From assembly GCA_932294295.1 (NCBI GenBank), contig OW028578.1, positions 34,913,685-34,977,684 of the forward strand: DNA of 64,000 nucleotides. Reading direction: 5' to 3'. The translations under genes were made by a program, and so were the position numbers. The notes beneath the pieces are model-generated. The model was not told the origin of the DNA. It searched no databases and saw only the letters and a program-made list of their open reading frames with translations. Below, piece by piece: positions 13,040 to 24,044 of the stretch. How positions within the stretch are numbered: the stretch's first letter is position 1; every line of letters begins with the position of its first letter. This DNA comes from Alitta virens. Its lineage: Eukaryota; Annelida; Polychaeta; Phyllodocida; Nereididae.

Positions 13040-13340
13040 CTGTCTGTCTAGGCCCCCACCCCTCAGTTGGGTATGGTGTTCGCCTGCTAATCATGAGGTA
13101 GCAGATTCGAACCCCCACCATGACATGGTGGAGTTGGGCAGATCCTCCTGCAACCACTGCCTCATCCCACCCAGGTGTAATCAGTACTTGGCAACAGGCA
13201 CCCACAGTGATGGCATTGGTGTAAGCTCTTGTTAATACTCCTAGGCTAACCTTCCTAGAGAGTTGAGAAAGACTCTGGATTGGCCTGTCAATGGTGCAAT
13301 TGTCAATTTGGCGGATTGAGTGTAGACATATATTGGCAGA
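13040..13340 (+). mobile_element. tRNA-like SINE, third family
   Basis: After a (tctg)n stretch comes a tRNA-like block: an A-box-like word (cagttgggtatggtgttcg) and a B-box-like word (agattcgaaccccc). About 200 bp of body without a long conserved frame follows. I place it as a SINE by the two promoter boxes alone, since no second copy is in the window. Confidence 0.5.
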
Positions 13341-13894
13341 CTGTAAGCCCAAAAATATGGAAATTTACATATAAATATCATAATATAAAATTGCCTGGTT
13401 TAGTAGTTATGACACTTGACATATATTGCAACTTGCCTATATTATTTGACAAAAATCTTGGTCAAAGTAAACGTATAATTCATTAAAAATATTTATAATT
13501 ATATATATTTTTTTAGATTAATAATAATTCATGGGACTTTATTAATCATAATTGTATAAATTCATATACCTGATAAACTCCCTGACACGTTTATAGAGAG
13601 TATTTATTTTATTCAATAATACACTTATTGTTAGCCATATTCGCACATATTTCTTATCAATATTTGATTGACATGTATGACTTGAGTGTCAGCATAATAT
13701 ACCTACTTTTCCTCAGTGGTATTTTATTTTATCTTTAGTTTACTTAAGAACCAAGATATCATCTTTTTCCCACTGCCTTTTTATTTAACAAGTACAACCA
13801 CACGAGTCCCTGATCTACTTTGACAGATCAGACTCGCAGGGTGCTAGCACTCAGGGACGAGTGTGATCCCCCAATTAATTTCAGCCATTTGGCA

Positions 13895-14820
13895 CTTTAA
13901 ATTTTTTAAATCGGATGAAAATTGATGGAGTTATTGAATAAAATGTACACAAAGCCAGGCTATATTTTGAATGGGGATAATAATTAATGCAGCGTCAACA
14001 GCGTCACGAACGTCTTCGATTCGCGATTATTTGAAGCAATAACTCAGTCCATTATTGTCCGATTTTCACACTTTAAGTTTTATTATTTAGCTAAATTCAT
14101 CTACTTTTTGTACATTGGGTTATTATCAATCTGCCTCATCAGCTGTAGTCGCGGCGGCATATTTACGGCCGTACGCGTTTCGTCCTTATTTGGAAATAGC
14201 AACGTCATGAGTTCCTTATTTGGGCTTTTTTTAATTTTTTTAATTTTTTATTCACACACCACATTAAAATACATTGGTGTAATTTGTAAAAACAGTAATA
14301 GACAGGCCTGAGCCTAGGTCTACTTAACATCAATTACAGCAAATAAAATTGTACATGTCTAAAAGCTCTTGCTGATTAAAACCATCAATATTAAAATTAA
14401 TGAAGCGAATGATGAAGGGAGTTGAGGGGTTGAATTTATAGTGAGTGATAAGGAGATTAAGAGAAGGGCTCCTATTGGCCCAGGCGAAGTCAGCTGTGCG
14501 CGGAAGCGGAAGTAGCATTATTATTAATTAACTAAATTTAATAATTAAATTACATTTAATTCCATGATTTGATAAGCCACTGGTTCACTATCTTCATTAT
14601 TGACTTTTGGCAATATAATACACTTTTAAATTGTCAAATTTCAACATGGTTTGTACTAATTTGACAGATCTACAATGGCTCTATGGCACTACACGTATTA
14701 TTAAGTAAGGGCAACAACTTTCTATGAGTTGTGACTGAACGTCATTCCGTGTGGTAATGCAGATCACCCAGCCCGTATCACCCGGTAGTTCAAGTGATAA
14801 AGCTACATTGGGGTATATCG
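13895..14820. repeat. interspersed repeat family C, copy 2, split by an insertion
   Basis: 13895-14230 and 14720-14820 match consecutive parts of copy 1 (8255-8690). The roughly 490 bp between them, beginning with a T-rich run at 14226, has no counterpart there. A later insertion with a poly-T (reverse poly-A) edge would explain the split. Confidence 0.6.
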
Positions 14821-15179
14821 ATAAGACCTACTAATTTGGTATAATATACAAATATACATGTATGCATTTGTATCCAGTTTTATAAGGAAAAGTAATTTAT
14901 TATTTAATTGTTCCTACAGAAATAAGTTACGCATATTTAGCCACTTGCGAGTTGGACTGACAAAAAATAAAATACTTTTTGGATTAGGTCTATTTTTGAT
15001 GAGACTACTACTGATGAGAGTAATTTCAATATTGTGTTTGATTTAATGTTCACTATGTAATATTAATAGATCTCTCCAGGTGGCCTCACGCTAGCGATAA
15101 AATATATTTATCTTTGTGAGGTCTCCTTGCGAAACAAATGTTTATAATGAAAATATGAAAATAAATTGTAAATATTTTT

Positions 15180-15225
15180 TTGTTTGGCAAAAGAATCTGA
15201 ATCTGAATCTGAATCTATATATATA
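15180..15225 (+). repeat. GAATCT repeat at a probable non-LTR element end
   Basis: Four copies of gaatct follow an AT-rich stretch. The same arrangement (gaatctgaatctgaatct) occurs at 54139-54157. Short terminal repeats of this kind are typical of LINE 3' ends. The adjoining sequence is too short to classify. Confidence 0.4.
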
Positions 15226-15607
15226 TATTTTTTTATAAAAGGAATAATGAGTTTGTCACTGTTATTAATAATAAAGACTGGTAGAATAGTGGCTCTTTTT
15301 TTAAAGAATAATGCATAATCGTGACGTCATAACTGTTCGTGTTGATATTCTCGGAAGGTATACTAAATTCTATTGTCATCTTTATCTTTACTGTATCTTG
15401 ATTGAAATTGCTGATAAAGTATATAACTCCCTCCCACAAAAAACAAAATCACTCAAAAAAAGGAAGAAGAAAAAGTGTATATATATTACACGGATGTCAT
15501 TTGCATATCCTGTTTTCATTAGTGTTGACGCAAGACCCTCGATCACAGTTTTTTCATAGTTGTGAGCTAATGTATGTTGTTCCAAACTTATTCCGATACC
15601 GATTTTT

Positions 15608-15674
15608 TTTACTACTACTACTACTACTGCTACTACTACTGCTACTACTACTACTACTACTGCTACTACTACTG

Positions 15675-15725
<51 letters not shown>

Positions 15726-15797
15726 ATACTACTTCTACTTCTACTACTACTACTACTACTACTAATACTACTACTGCTACTACTACTACTACTGCCG

Positions 15798-15834
<37 letters not shown>

Positions 15835-15872
15835 TACTACTACTACTACTACTAATAATACTACTTCTACTT

Positions 15873-15907
<35 letters not shown>

Positions 15908-16028
15908 GCTACTACTACTACTACTGCCGCTACTACTACTACTACTACTACTACTACTGCTACTACTACTACTACTGCTACTACTACTACTACTACTTCT
16001 ACTTCTACTACTACTACTACTCCTACTC

Positions 16029-16064
<36 letters not shown>

Positions 16065-16112
16065 TTACTACTACTACTATTACTACTACTACTACTACCA
16101 GTACTACTACTA
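15608..16112. repeat. 500-bp ACT/TAC trinucleotide microsatellite
   Basis: About 500 bp of TAC repeats with regularly spaced TGC, TTC, AAT and CCG interruptions. A higher-order pattern recurs, with the block from aatactacttctacttctac repeated at about 130-bp intervals. Open frames of 190-250 codons on both strands (poly-Leu, poly-Val, poly-Ser) are by-products of the repeat and not genes. Confidence 0.97.
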
Positions 16113-16531
16113 CCACCACCACTGGAATACATTTAAGAATATTTAAAATCAAGTTTATTTCAACATAAACATCTTACAAGATATGAAAATTAAACAAAGG
16201 AAATAATCTTGTAGCAATTACATTTAAGCATAAAATAGATTGGTCTTATTAATGAGGCTGCCTGAATAATGTATTGTCATTTCAATAATCTTAAGTATTT
16301 AAGGCGTTGTCCAATTAATATTGTTTTCTTGTATTATCATTTCAATAATCTTCAATCATAATATATATCCATTATAAGAAAACAAGTATTTACTATTTAC
16401 ATTCCATTATTGCCTCCTACTTTCCAGGGAATAGGTTATTTAATATACACCACTAAAATCCGCAAGCAGGTTTAAACAAATATTTGAAGTCCGCATTTTA
16501 TCTGCACCAAAGAGCTTCTCAAAGCAAGTCT

Positions 16532-16642
16532 TGACGTAATAAAATTCTACGTCATATAAATGTATATAGGCTCATATAAGAAGTGTGATCTTCAGAAATC
16601 AGACAAACTGTTGTCCCATCTCCGCAGAAAAAGGTTTCCCAG
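16532..16642 (+). promoter_or_regulatory. candidate promoter and non-coding first exon
   Basis: Two CRE-like half-palindromes in inverted order (TGACGTAA at 16532, TACGTCA at 16548) directly abut TATAAA at 16555. A splice donor of good quality (CCCAG|gtaagc) follows at 16643. Transcription would start near 16585, giving a 5' exon of about 55 nt without ATG. The downstream exons were not found. This rests on motif order only. Confidence 0.35.
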
Positions 16643-16649
16643 GTAAGCT

Positions 16650-18940
16650 CAATTTTAGCATTTTTGATGCAGATTATTTTATTGAATAATCTCTTGATTA
16701 TAACGTTATCAATTTATCGTGTACTAATTTGTGGACACTTGTTTCTGATATATATGGGTATATATTTATTAGCCTTTGTTTCTCAGAAAGGAAATTTAAA
16801 TTTTCATGATTTCAAGCAAAACATCCGACTATTTTGCAAATTGTATACTTTTTTTTTTTTTTTTTACTATTATGTTATTTAATATATTTTTATTTGGATA
16901 TTTTTTTTAATTTTCAAAGTTGAATAAAATAAACTGAGAAAGAAGACGTAAGAATCCATATAGCTTTATTACATTTTTATGCATAAAAACACTATAGTAA
17001 AATAATTGAGTATTTTTTCAGGCCTAGTAGTTCGATTTAAGTACCCCTCCCCCCACCCTCCCATAGGAAATTAGTCAATTTAGTCATTCTATTTCTACGA
17101 CCATTAAATATTTAGATGTAGTAGGTTGGACGGACGCCTCTAAAAGATCTTTGGACAACTAGAATTGAATTTTAAAAGTATGCAAATTATCTTGACAATT
17201 CTCCCTTAAGAAATGTTAATATATGTTTATATTCCCACTTGTGCATGGTTGATTTCTAAAATTGGTGTCAAAACCAGTTTTTTGTATTGAGCTGATTCAC
17301 GTAGTCTGAAATCAACTACCACTACTGCTACTACTACTGCTACTACTACTACTACTACCATGGCCACATGATATTTCCTTTTTTGTCACGTCATCATTAT
17401 TTCTGCCTCTGAAAGCAGATCATTTAAGCTGTCCAACCTTTAAGATAATCATTTCTCAACATTTCTTAAATTGAAGGGAACTCAAAAGCACTGGTCAAGC
17501 ATGACCTTTTCGCACTTGAGGTCAGGGGCAAGTGACCTCACTTGGGGGTCCTAATTGACCTTAAGAATGTATTAAGGTTATTTCGAATGTTTAACGTCAT
17601 TGATGACGTAGGTGCATGAACTATATGTAGAGCAAGGTCAAAACAACTTTTTACAAATAATTTACATAATAATGCAAAAATCGTGGGTAGATATTTTCCC
17701 TGTTACTGTAAATTGCTGATATATACACATATTGATTTTTTGATACTAAAAAAGTTGTCAAATTTCTTTTTTAGATATAAGCATAAAATTGTTAAAAAAA
17801 TATATATATATTTAAAGTTTTGTTGGAAAACATTTAATTACAAGGAAGTTTTGATTGGGAATTTTAGATAATATTTTGAAATAAAAAAAGGAGAAAATAT
17901 TACTTCTTTTCCTTTGTATTACATGCATCAGAAATTGCATAAAATAACTGGTTTATTATTATTTTTCTTTAAAAATAGTTTCGTACATTTTATCTAAAGT
18001 GTCTCTTTCTTATCTGTTAAATGCATTTTAGATCTTATGTGGAGGATACGGAATAACTACATATATGTGGGGCCAGTTTGAATAGAATGATTTTATTGTG
18101 TTTATTTTGTGGGAACACAATTTAGCATTGGCTTCTTATCAGATCAAATATAAATAAGATCACTGCCTCACCTGTTGAATAGAAAAAATATTTCTATGCA
18201 ACTATTCAGAAATTCTTGAATGGGAAAAAATACATACCTGTGAAATAACTATAAAACACTCCGACAGAATATCGTATTTCAAATCAGGATAGATAGCGTT
18301 TCAATTGATGTATGATCAAATTCATTCTTTACATAAGTTTATTGCATTAAAAAAAACACTTTTGCAATGCGTCATTTGAGAAATTACCAAAAATTGCCAT
18401 TTTCTGTATTTTTATTTCCGTTTGAACAATTCAAGAAAGGTCCTTAAAACAACACTTTTAAAAGTCTTATTTCATTTCCTACCACAGTTCTATAAATAGA
18501 TTGGGCAGGGCATTGAAATCTCCTGTGGGTAGGAGGCCTCTGCCCATGCCACACCCTAGTTTAGTCTAGTGTCAATATTCCCTCAGTATATATACACAGA
18601 GTTCAAATCAATATTGACAAATTTCAATGGCCGACAAGGGTGTCATTCTAATGGACTTAGGTATTGTTAAATTTCCAGACGTTGCTGTGGGGTTTCGAGA
18701 CCAAACTTGGGAAACATCAAATAATTAAAAAAAAAGTTTTTGATGCAAATTTAGGCAGTAATTTAAATAAATATAGACTCTTCAGTTTCATGTTTAACCT
18801 AATGTTTGTGATTATTTATACCACGATTTTTGATTTAATTATGTTATTTTATTTTAAGGGTGTATATATATATATAGTCAAAACAAATAATTAATCAAAA
18901 AGCTAAATATTACTAAACCATAACACTTCTGTATAACACT
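16650..18940. other. gene-free AT-rich stretch
   Basis: No gene is seen. It contains a 45-bp ACT microsatellite at 17315-17360 and, just after it (17390-17440), a fragment of the SINE B tail (tcatcattatttctgcctct). AT-rich runs dominate 17640-18500. Confidence 0.6.
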
Positions 18941-18944
18941 ACTA

Positions 18945-19010
18945 CAGATAGCATTCCAAATCGTTTCAACATCGGCACGATGTCACTGGCCTGATTTGTA
19001 GTGCTATCTG
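18945..19010. mobile_element. short palindromic MITE family D, copy 1
   Basis: Ends CAGATAGCA / TGCTATCTG as inverted repeats around a centre with aaatcgtttcaacatcggca. The same family is at 43984-44325 (broken by a SINE) and 58437-58494. Confidence 0.65.
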
Positions 19011-19264
19011 AGGAGTCCATTAAAATCAATTAAAGATTAAAATATCTGTGTATTGATCAATTCTTGAGTCCATTGATCTATCTATTCTAATGCCCACACA
19101 GCATGTTAAAACTTGGCTATTCAGACATTTATCATTTATGCCATTGAAGATCGGGCAGCATAGCCAGCCAACCAATGAAGAACTTGTCATTTTCCCCATA
19201 GAAGATCAATGCATTTTGCCTCTTAGCAAAATCAATCTATCTTTATTCTTTAATTGCAATAATT

Positions 19265-19505
19265 TTGTGTTGACACTTGCCCCAGGAGGGTCATTTTACC
19301 CCCAGTTATATGTAAACAGATACTTCAGTCAGGTGGGTATGCATGAATATTTACTGGGTGTCAATGAAGAGGCAAGTAAAAGACCCCGCCAGTGAGCAAT
19401 AAGGTAGCATGAAGTGGAATCCAAGCAGGCTTATCATCTCATCATTACATCTGCCTAAAGTGATATAACCTAAGCTTGAGCTAATTAGCATTGAGACAGT
19501 TCACT
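19265..19505 (+). mobile_element. SINE family B body fragment
   Basis: Shares 'aggcaagtaaaagaccccgcc' and the catcattac..ctgcct tail with the other B copies but lacks the tRNA-like head. Confidence 0.6.
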
Positions 19506-19734
19506 CAATTGATTATATTAGTTTTTGATTATGATAATAGCATAAATATTACAGATATTAATTAGATAATGAATGGTGACAGGCAATTTTTAAATTACTT
19601 TTGTCGCAAAATTAGGACTTACTGATCTGCTAAGACACATTCTGAATTGACCGTATACTAAAGATAGACTGCTGTATTGATCATTTGCGTGAGGCAGACT
19701 TCATGATGAGCTGACATGGTTATGCGACAAGGCA

Positions 19735-19995
19735 GCTAGCTGGGTTGGTCTAGTGGTAAAACGCTTGCCTGCCCCACTGAAGGACCCGGGTTCAATCCCA
19801 GGCCCGAGCACCCTTCGTGAGCATCATCCCAGCTGCTGGGATGTCACTCGGATGAGACGTTAAATTGGCAGTCCCTTGTACTCAGTGTCTATGCTGAGGC
19901 AAGTAAAAGATCCCACCCATGGGGTAAATGTGTATCATGGGTGGACTCCTACTCTCCCTCACCTCATCAATCAACACTCAATAGTGCCATTTAGT
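19735..19995 (+). mobile_element. tRNA-derived SINE family B, best copy
   Basis: The most complete copy. Its head has an A box (tggtctagtggtaaaacg) and a B box (gggttcaatccc) 30-40 bp apart. The body carries 'tcggatgagacgttaaattgg', 'aagtaaaagatcccaccc' and 'ggggtaaatgtg'. An upstream reverse-orientation fragment (gaggcagacttcatgatgag) lies at about 19690-19730. Confidence 0.8.
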
Positions 19996-19999
19996 TTTT

Positions 20000-21190
20000 T
20001 CGCTGCCATTAAAACTTTGTCATTGAGTTAATTCCTTATTAAAAATGGTTGACATAAAAGAGGTAAATTTCAATGCATGATAAATATATTGTAAGAATGA
20101 TCTAGTAAACTTCATAATTTTAAAACAATATTTTAAGTAGTCTTAATAATTGGGTCAAATTTGTCAGAATTTCTTGAGAGATATGTCTTAAGTTAAGGAT
20201 GCACTGTGGTGGACATAAAAGTCATGAGAGTCACCCCACCCTACCTTGCCCTACCTTAACAACCAAAATATTTTCCTTGAATCGACACACCCTCCTCAAG
20301 TGTAGGTGTCGCTTCAGTAGTTCCACGCCAGTCTCCACGCTCGGGTGATTTTCTGAGCATCCTGACTGAAATATGTTCCGTGTGACTGAAATTAGTTCCT
20401 TCTAAGTTCCAATCATGAATGGTCGATTTTGGAGGTATTTTGCTGGTACAAAATGCAGGAGAGTAAGTCATGTCATTATTTTATCGTTATGATATATTAA
20501 TATTTGTTCTATCTACGTATGTATATTGCTGACATGTTTACATGTCATTTACATGTTGTTGACGTTCACTTTAGGCATGGCACGTGCGAAACATGTACAT
20601 ATATATACCCATGTTGCTATTTACATGGAACTTACATGCAATGCCATGCTAATTTGTTTACATATTTTGTTAGGATTGAGTCGGAGAGCCTTATATATAT
20701 ACTCCGTTTTGGAAAATATATACAGAGAACTTCGGTCTCACTAGAATTATATATTTTGTATATTTTTTAAAAATGACTAACTTATATAAAGTAAGTTAAA
20801 CATGATAATAACATAGAAGATAAACATTACTAGTGTTGGTTTTTGGAGCTGGCATGTATGTACTATGGCAAAATAATTTGATAATTTAGTCTTGTTAATA
20901 ATTCTGTTTAATAAAAAAAGTTCAAGTTAGAGAATCTTTAAGTTAATTAGAAATACCACAAAGTCGTGCTTATATTATGGAGTATTCTATTTTCAATTTG
21001 AATTTCACAAGCGTCTTCACTATGGTAATACCCTCATGTGCTCTGTCATCAGGACGGGTCAAAGGTCAAGGCTTTATTTGGTCAGAAGACATTTGAACCC
21101 CTTGGAACTTACGTAATGTGATTAATTGGATTCAATTACCATTATGTTAACAGCTACTTAAGGAGTTTATTTTACAGTTGGGTGAAGAGT
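20000..21190. other. gene-free stretch
   Basis: No gene or clear repeat is seen. The short overlapping frames at 20504-20770 lack splice or codon support. Confidence 0.55.
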
Positions 21191-21196
21191 GTGAGA

Positions 21197-21199
21197 CAG

Positions 21200-21238
<39 letters not shown>

Positions 21239-21241
21239 CAT

Positions 21242-21287
<46 letters not shown>
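21197..21287. repeat. GATA microsatellite
   Basis: About 90 bp of GATA units with one interruption (gacatata), a few hundred bases left of the retrotransposon. Confidence 0.95.
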
Positions 21288-21532
21288 TCATTTGTAACAG
21301 GACTATTTTTTAAAATAGTTTTTTTGCTCGAAATGTTTTTTCCTGTAAAGATATGTTTTAATAAATAAATAACTTTTAAGATAGATCGATAGATATATTT
21401 GGCATTAATATATGTCTTATTCATAATTTATGTATAACGGAATGCATACTTATTTGCGTTAATCATGCTATATTTATTGTTTGTGCAAGTATGTTATAAA
21501 TAAATACCTTTTTATGCATTATTAAATGCTTG

Positions 21533-21983
21533 TGCGACGGGATCGGTTCCTCTGATTGAAGACTCGACAATCATTGTTAAATTAAAATGTTTTATTATCA
21601 TTAAATAATTATATCTTAATATTGTCAAATAATATAGTCACGAAACGCAACATAGCAGTGCACAACAGTTCTCAGTATTAATGAATCTTATGAAATAACA
21701 ATTGAGTAAACATACCTTTTATCTCTTTTGACATTTGAGAGATATTCTAAGTCACATCTTATACCAGTCTGCACAACACTTCTGCTTACAAGTCTGCTGG
21801 TGGCCACTGTCTGGCCTGCCTATTCTATTTACACACTATTAAGGCCTCATGACACACTGGCCTGCATCAAGTCACATGCTTAGCTGTAATTTCTATTCAT
21901 AACCATTACATCAGAAAGCAGTAACTATAGCCATCACTAAACATAGTATCATAACACAAATGCTAAAGATAGACATTATGACA
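21533..21983 (-). repeat. 3' LTR
   Basis: 451 bp with TG...CA ends when read on either strand. An AATAAA (minus strand, 21591-21596) lies about 60 bp before the LTR end and is the likely polyadenylation signal. No base difference from the other LTR was noticed. Confidence 0.95.
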
Positions 21984-24044
21984 TCACCGTTGGAACATGT
22001 GACGTTTGATACAAACGGCATAAGCATTTGTGCGTAGCGAAAATAGGTTAAATAATAATATACAAATGTAGTAAACACAAATAAAAAATAATTAATGATT
22101 AACAATTAATATTAAAGTAATCAGAGCCTGGCAAGAAGGACCACAGGGCCACCAAGCTTCCCCACACAACCCAATGACACACAAACATTCATATTGAAAC
22201 GATGAAACAACTGTCAATAAAAGTCAAATGGTCAATTAAAGTCATAAAGTTTGAGCGAACTATAACTACAGTTCCATGAATAACCACTTATTATAACGAG
22301 TCAAATATCGCTCGATTTACAACCTCAGAGTTTTGCAAATAAAGAGTACGAACATGGATTGCAAAAGAGGTGTGGTTGAAAGTCACTCGGCAAAGTGATA
22401 TAATCTAGAAGACGAAGAAGAATATGAAGATAATGACAAATCTTGTTCCATCTGGAAGATGAAGAAGATGAAGTAGAAGAAATGATCCGAGAACATTCCA
22501 CGAACGAAGGCAACATAACAAGACGAGATGAAGTGGAAAGGATCAAGAACTCAGGAACAGTGTCACTAATTCACAACCGAGATTTGTAGATGTCGTAGTA
22601 GTTAGCGCTCGAAGTACGACCATAATGACAGTTGTATGGTGCGTCTTGCAGACAGTAGAATCGCACCTGTAGTCTTGTAGATTAATGTGTGCCAAAAGGT
22701 GCATGAGTAGGCGAGGTAGCAAGCCTGCAGCGAAGATAGACCAAGCGTCTGAAACTCAGGCAATAAAACAAACAAGAATTAGTTACTACAATAAAATAAT
22801 GTAATACATCACATCTTAGTATAATAATCACAATAATAATAGGTAATAAATTCATCAATATCAGCTCTGCGAATTATACAGAGTAATTAAGTATTCGTTC
22901 TATGTCTGAACTAAATTGATTATACAAATAAGTATTAAAGTATTATAAGTACAAGTCATTAAATCATTACTCATTAAGTAAATGAGCGTTAATTGATTCA
23001 ATTAAATATAATGTAAATAAGTAATTAAGGAACTATTTCCTTGTAGTGCATTCAAAATAATCAATAATTATACTTTAGCAAATTTAACCAAGCTGAGCAC
23101 TCATGCCACTTTGTGCTCAAGCAAGGTTAAATCAACTATACTTAATATAACAACTAACTACAAAACTAACTAAGTATCCAGGTAAGTCAATTCAATTGTA
23201 AATATCGGGTTGTACCCATCGTTAACCTGAGTTAACGATGAGCGTCAAATCCATAAAATAAGTTCGAGACCAAGCAAGCTCTCCTCAGCGGACATCCCCG
23301 CACTGTGGTCGCTTTTGACAAGGAAAGCTTGCTTGAAAGCAATAACATGGTAATTAAGTTTTACAATTACATTCTTGGTAACTATTTACATTCAAATAAT
23401 AGCAACAATAATGACTTAACAGTCACATAAAATGAATTTGGAAGATGAAATAGTTTTTCGAATTTTGACAATTAACCATAAAGATGGTTGACATTAGTAA
23501 TTGTTAGTGAGTCAGAGTAAAGAATTAACTGTAAGTAGTGCAAGGCATAAATTAACTCCGTTGTCTCCGGACGGAAATCCATTAACAACTGTTTTTAATT
23601 TACATCCTTCTGTCCCATTCTGGATCCTAATTTGCATACCATAATTAGTCATAGCACGACTTTGCGCATGATTGATATTATAATTAAATATGACGCCATT
23701 CATGAATATTCTAATTCAAAACGCTCTGTGCACTCGCTTGCAGTTCACTACAAGTATTTGCTGAACAATTGAAACAAGTACTCAAATGTCTTAATCAATA
23801 GATTTTCTTGATTATTTATAAACATCACGCTAGAAAATGGAGTATTTTCGCAAGTGATCAATCTCGCTTTATAAATCCATTATAACCTTCTATATTGCGC
23901 GTTTAACTAGTACCTGTCTTATAAATAACAATAATACTTCTTTTAGTCTTATAGCACTCTATATTAATTCACAATACTTGCGTCCAAGTATGTATCCATG
24001 GTGCTATATATATATATATATTCTTCTCTTGTAATTGTACCTTC
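21984..24044 (-). other. 2.06-kb non-coding 3' region of the retrotransposon
   Basis: Between the pol stop and the 3' LTR there is no long open frame and no envelope-like sequence. The bases adjoining the LTR (ccaacggtga on the minus strand) are not a polypurine tract. A GAA/GAT-rich purine run lies on the plus strand at 22405-22475. The region is unusually long for an element without env and may be a decayed extra gene or cis-acting sequence. Confidence 0.75.

Noticed and set aside
15388..16152. Long poly-Val, poly-Leu and poly-Ser frames on both strands
   Set aside because: They are translations of the ACT microsatellite in different frames. There is no start context, domain or splice support.
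21984..22010. Polypurine tract next to the 3' LTR
   Set aside because: The minus-strand bases before the LTR are mixed (ccaacggtga), not a purine run.
22325..22546. A small envelope or accessory gene in the retrotransposon 3' region
   Set aside because: The 73-codon Ser-rich frame has no signal peptide or membrane segment and overlaps a simple GAA/GAT purine run.
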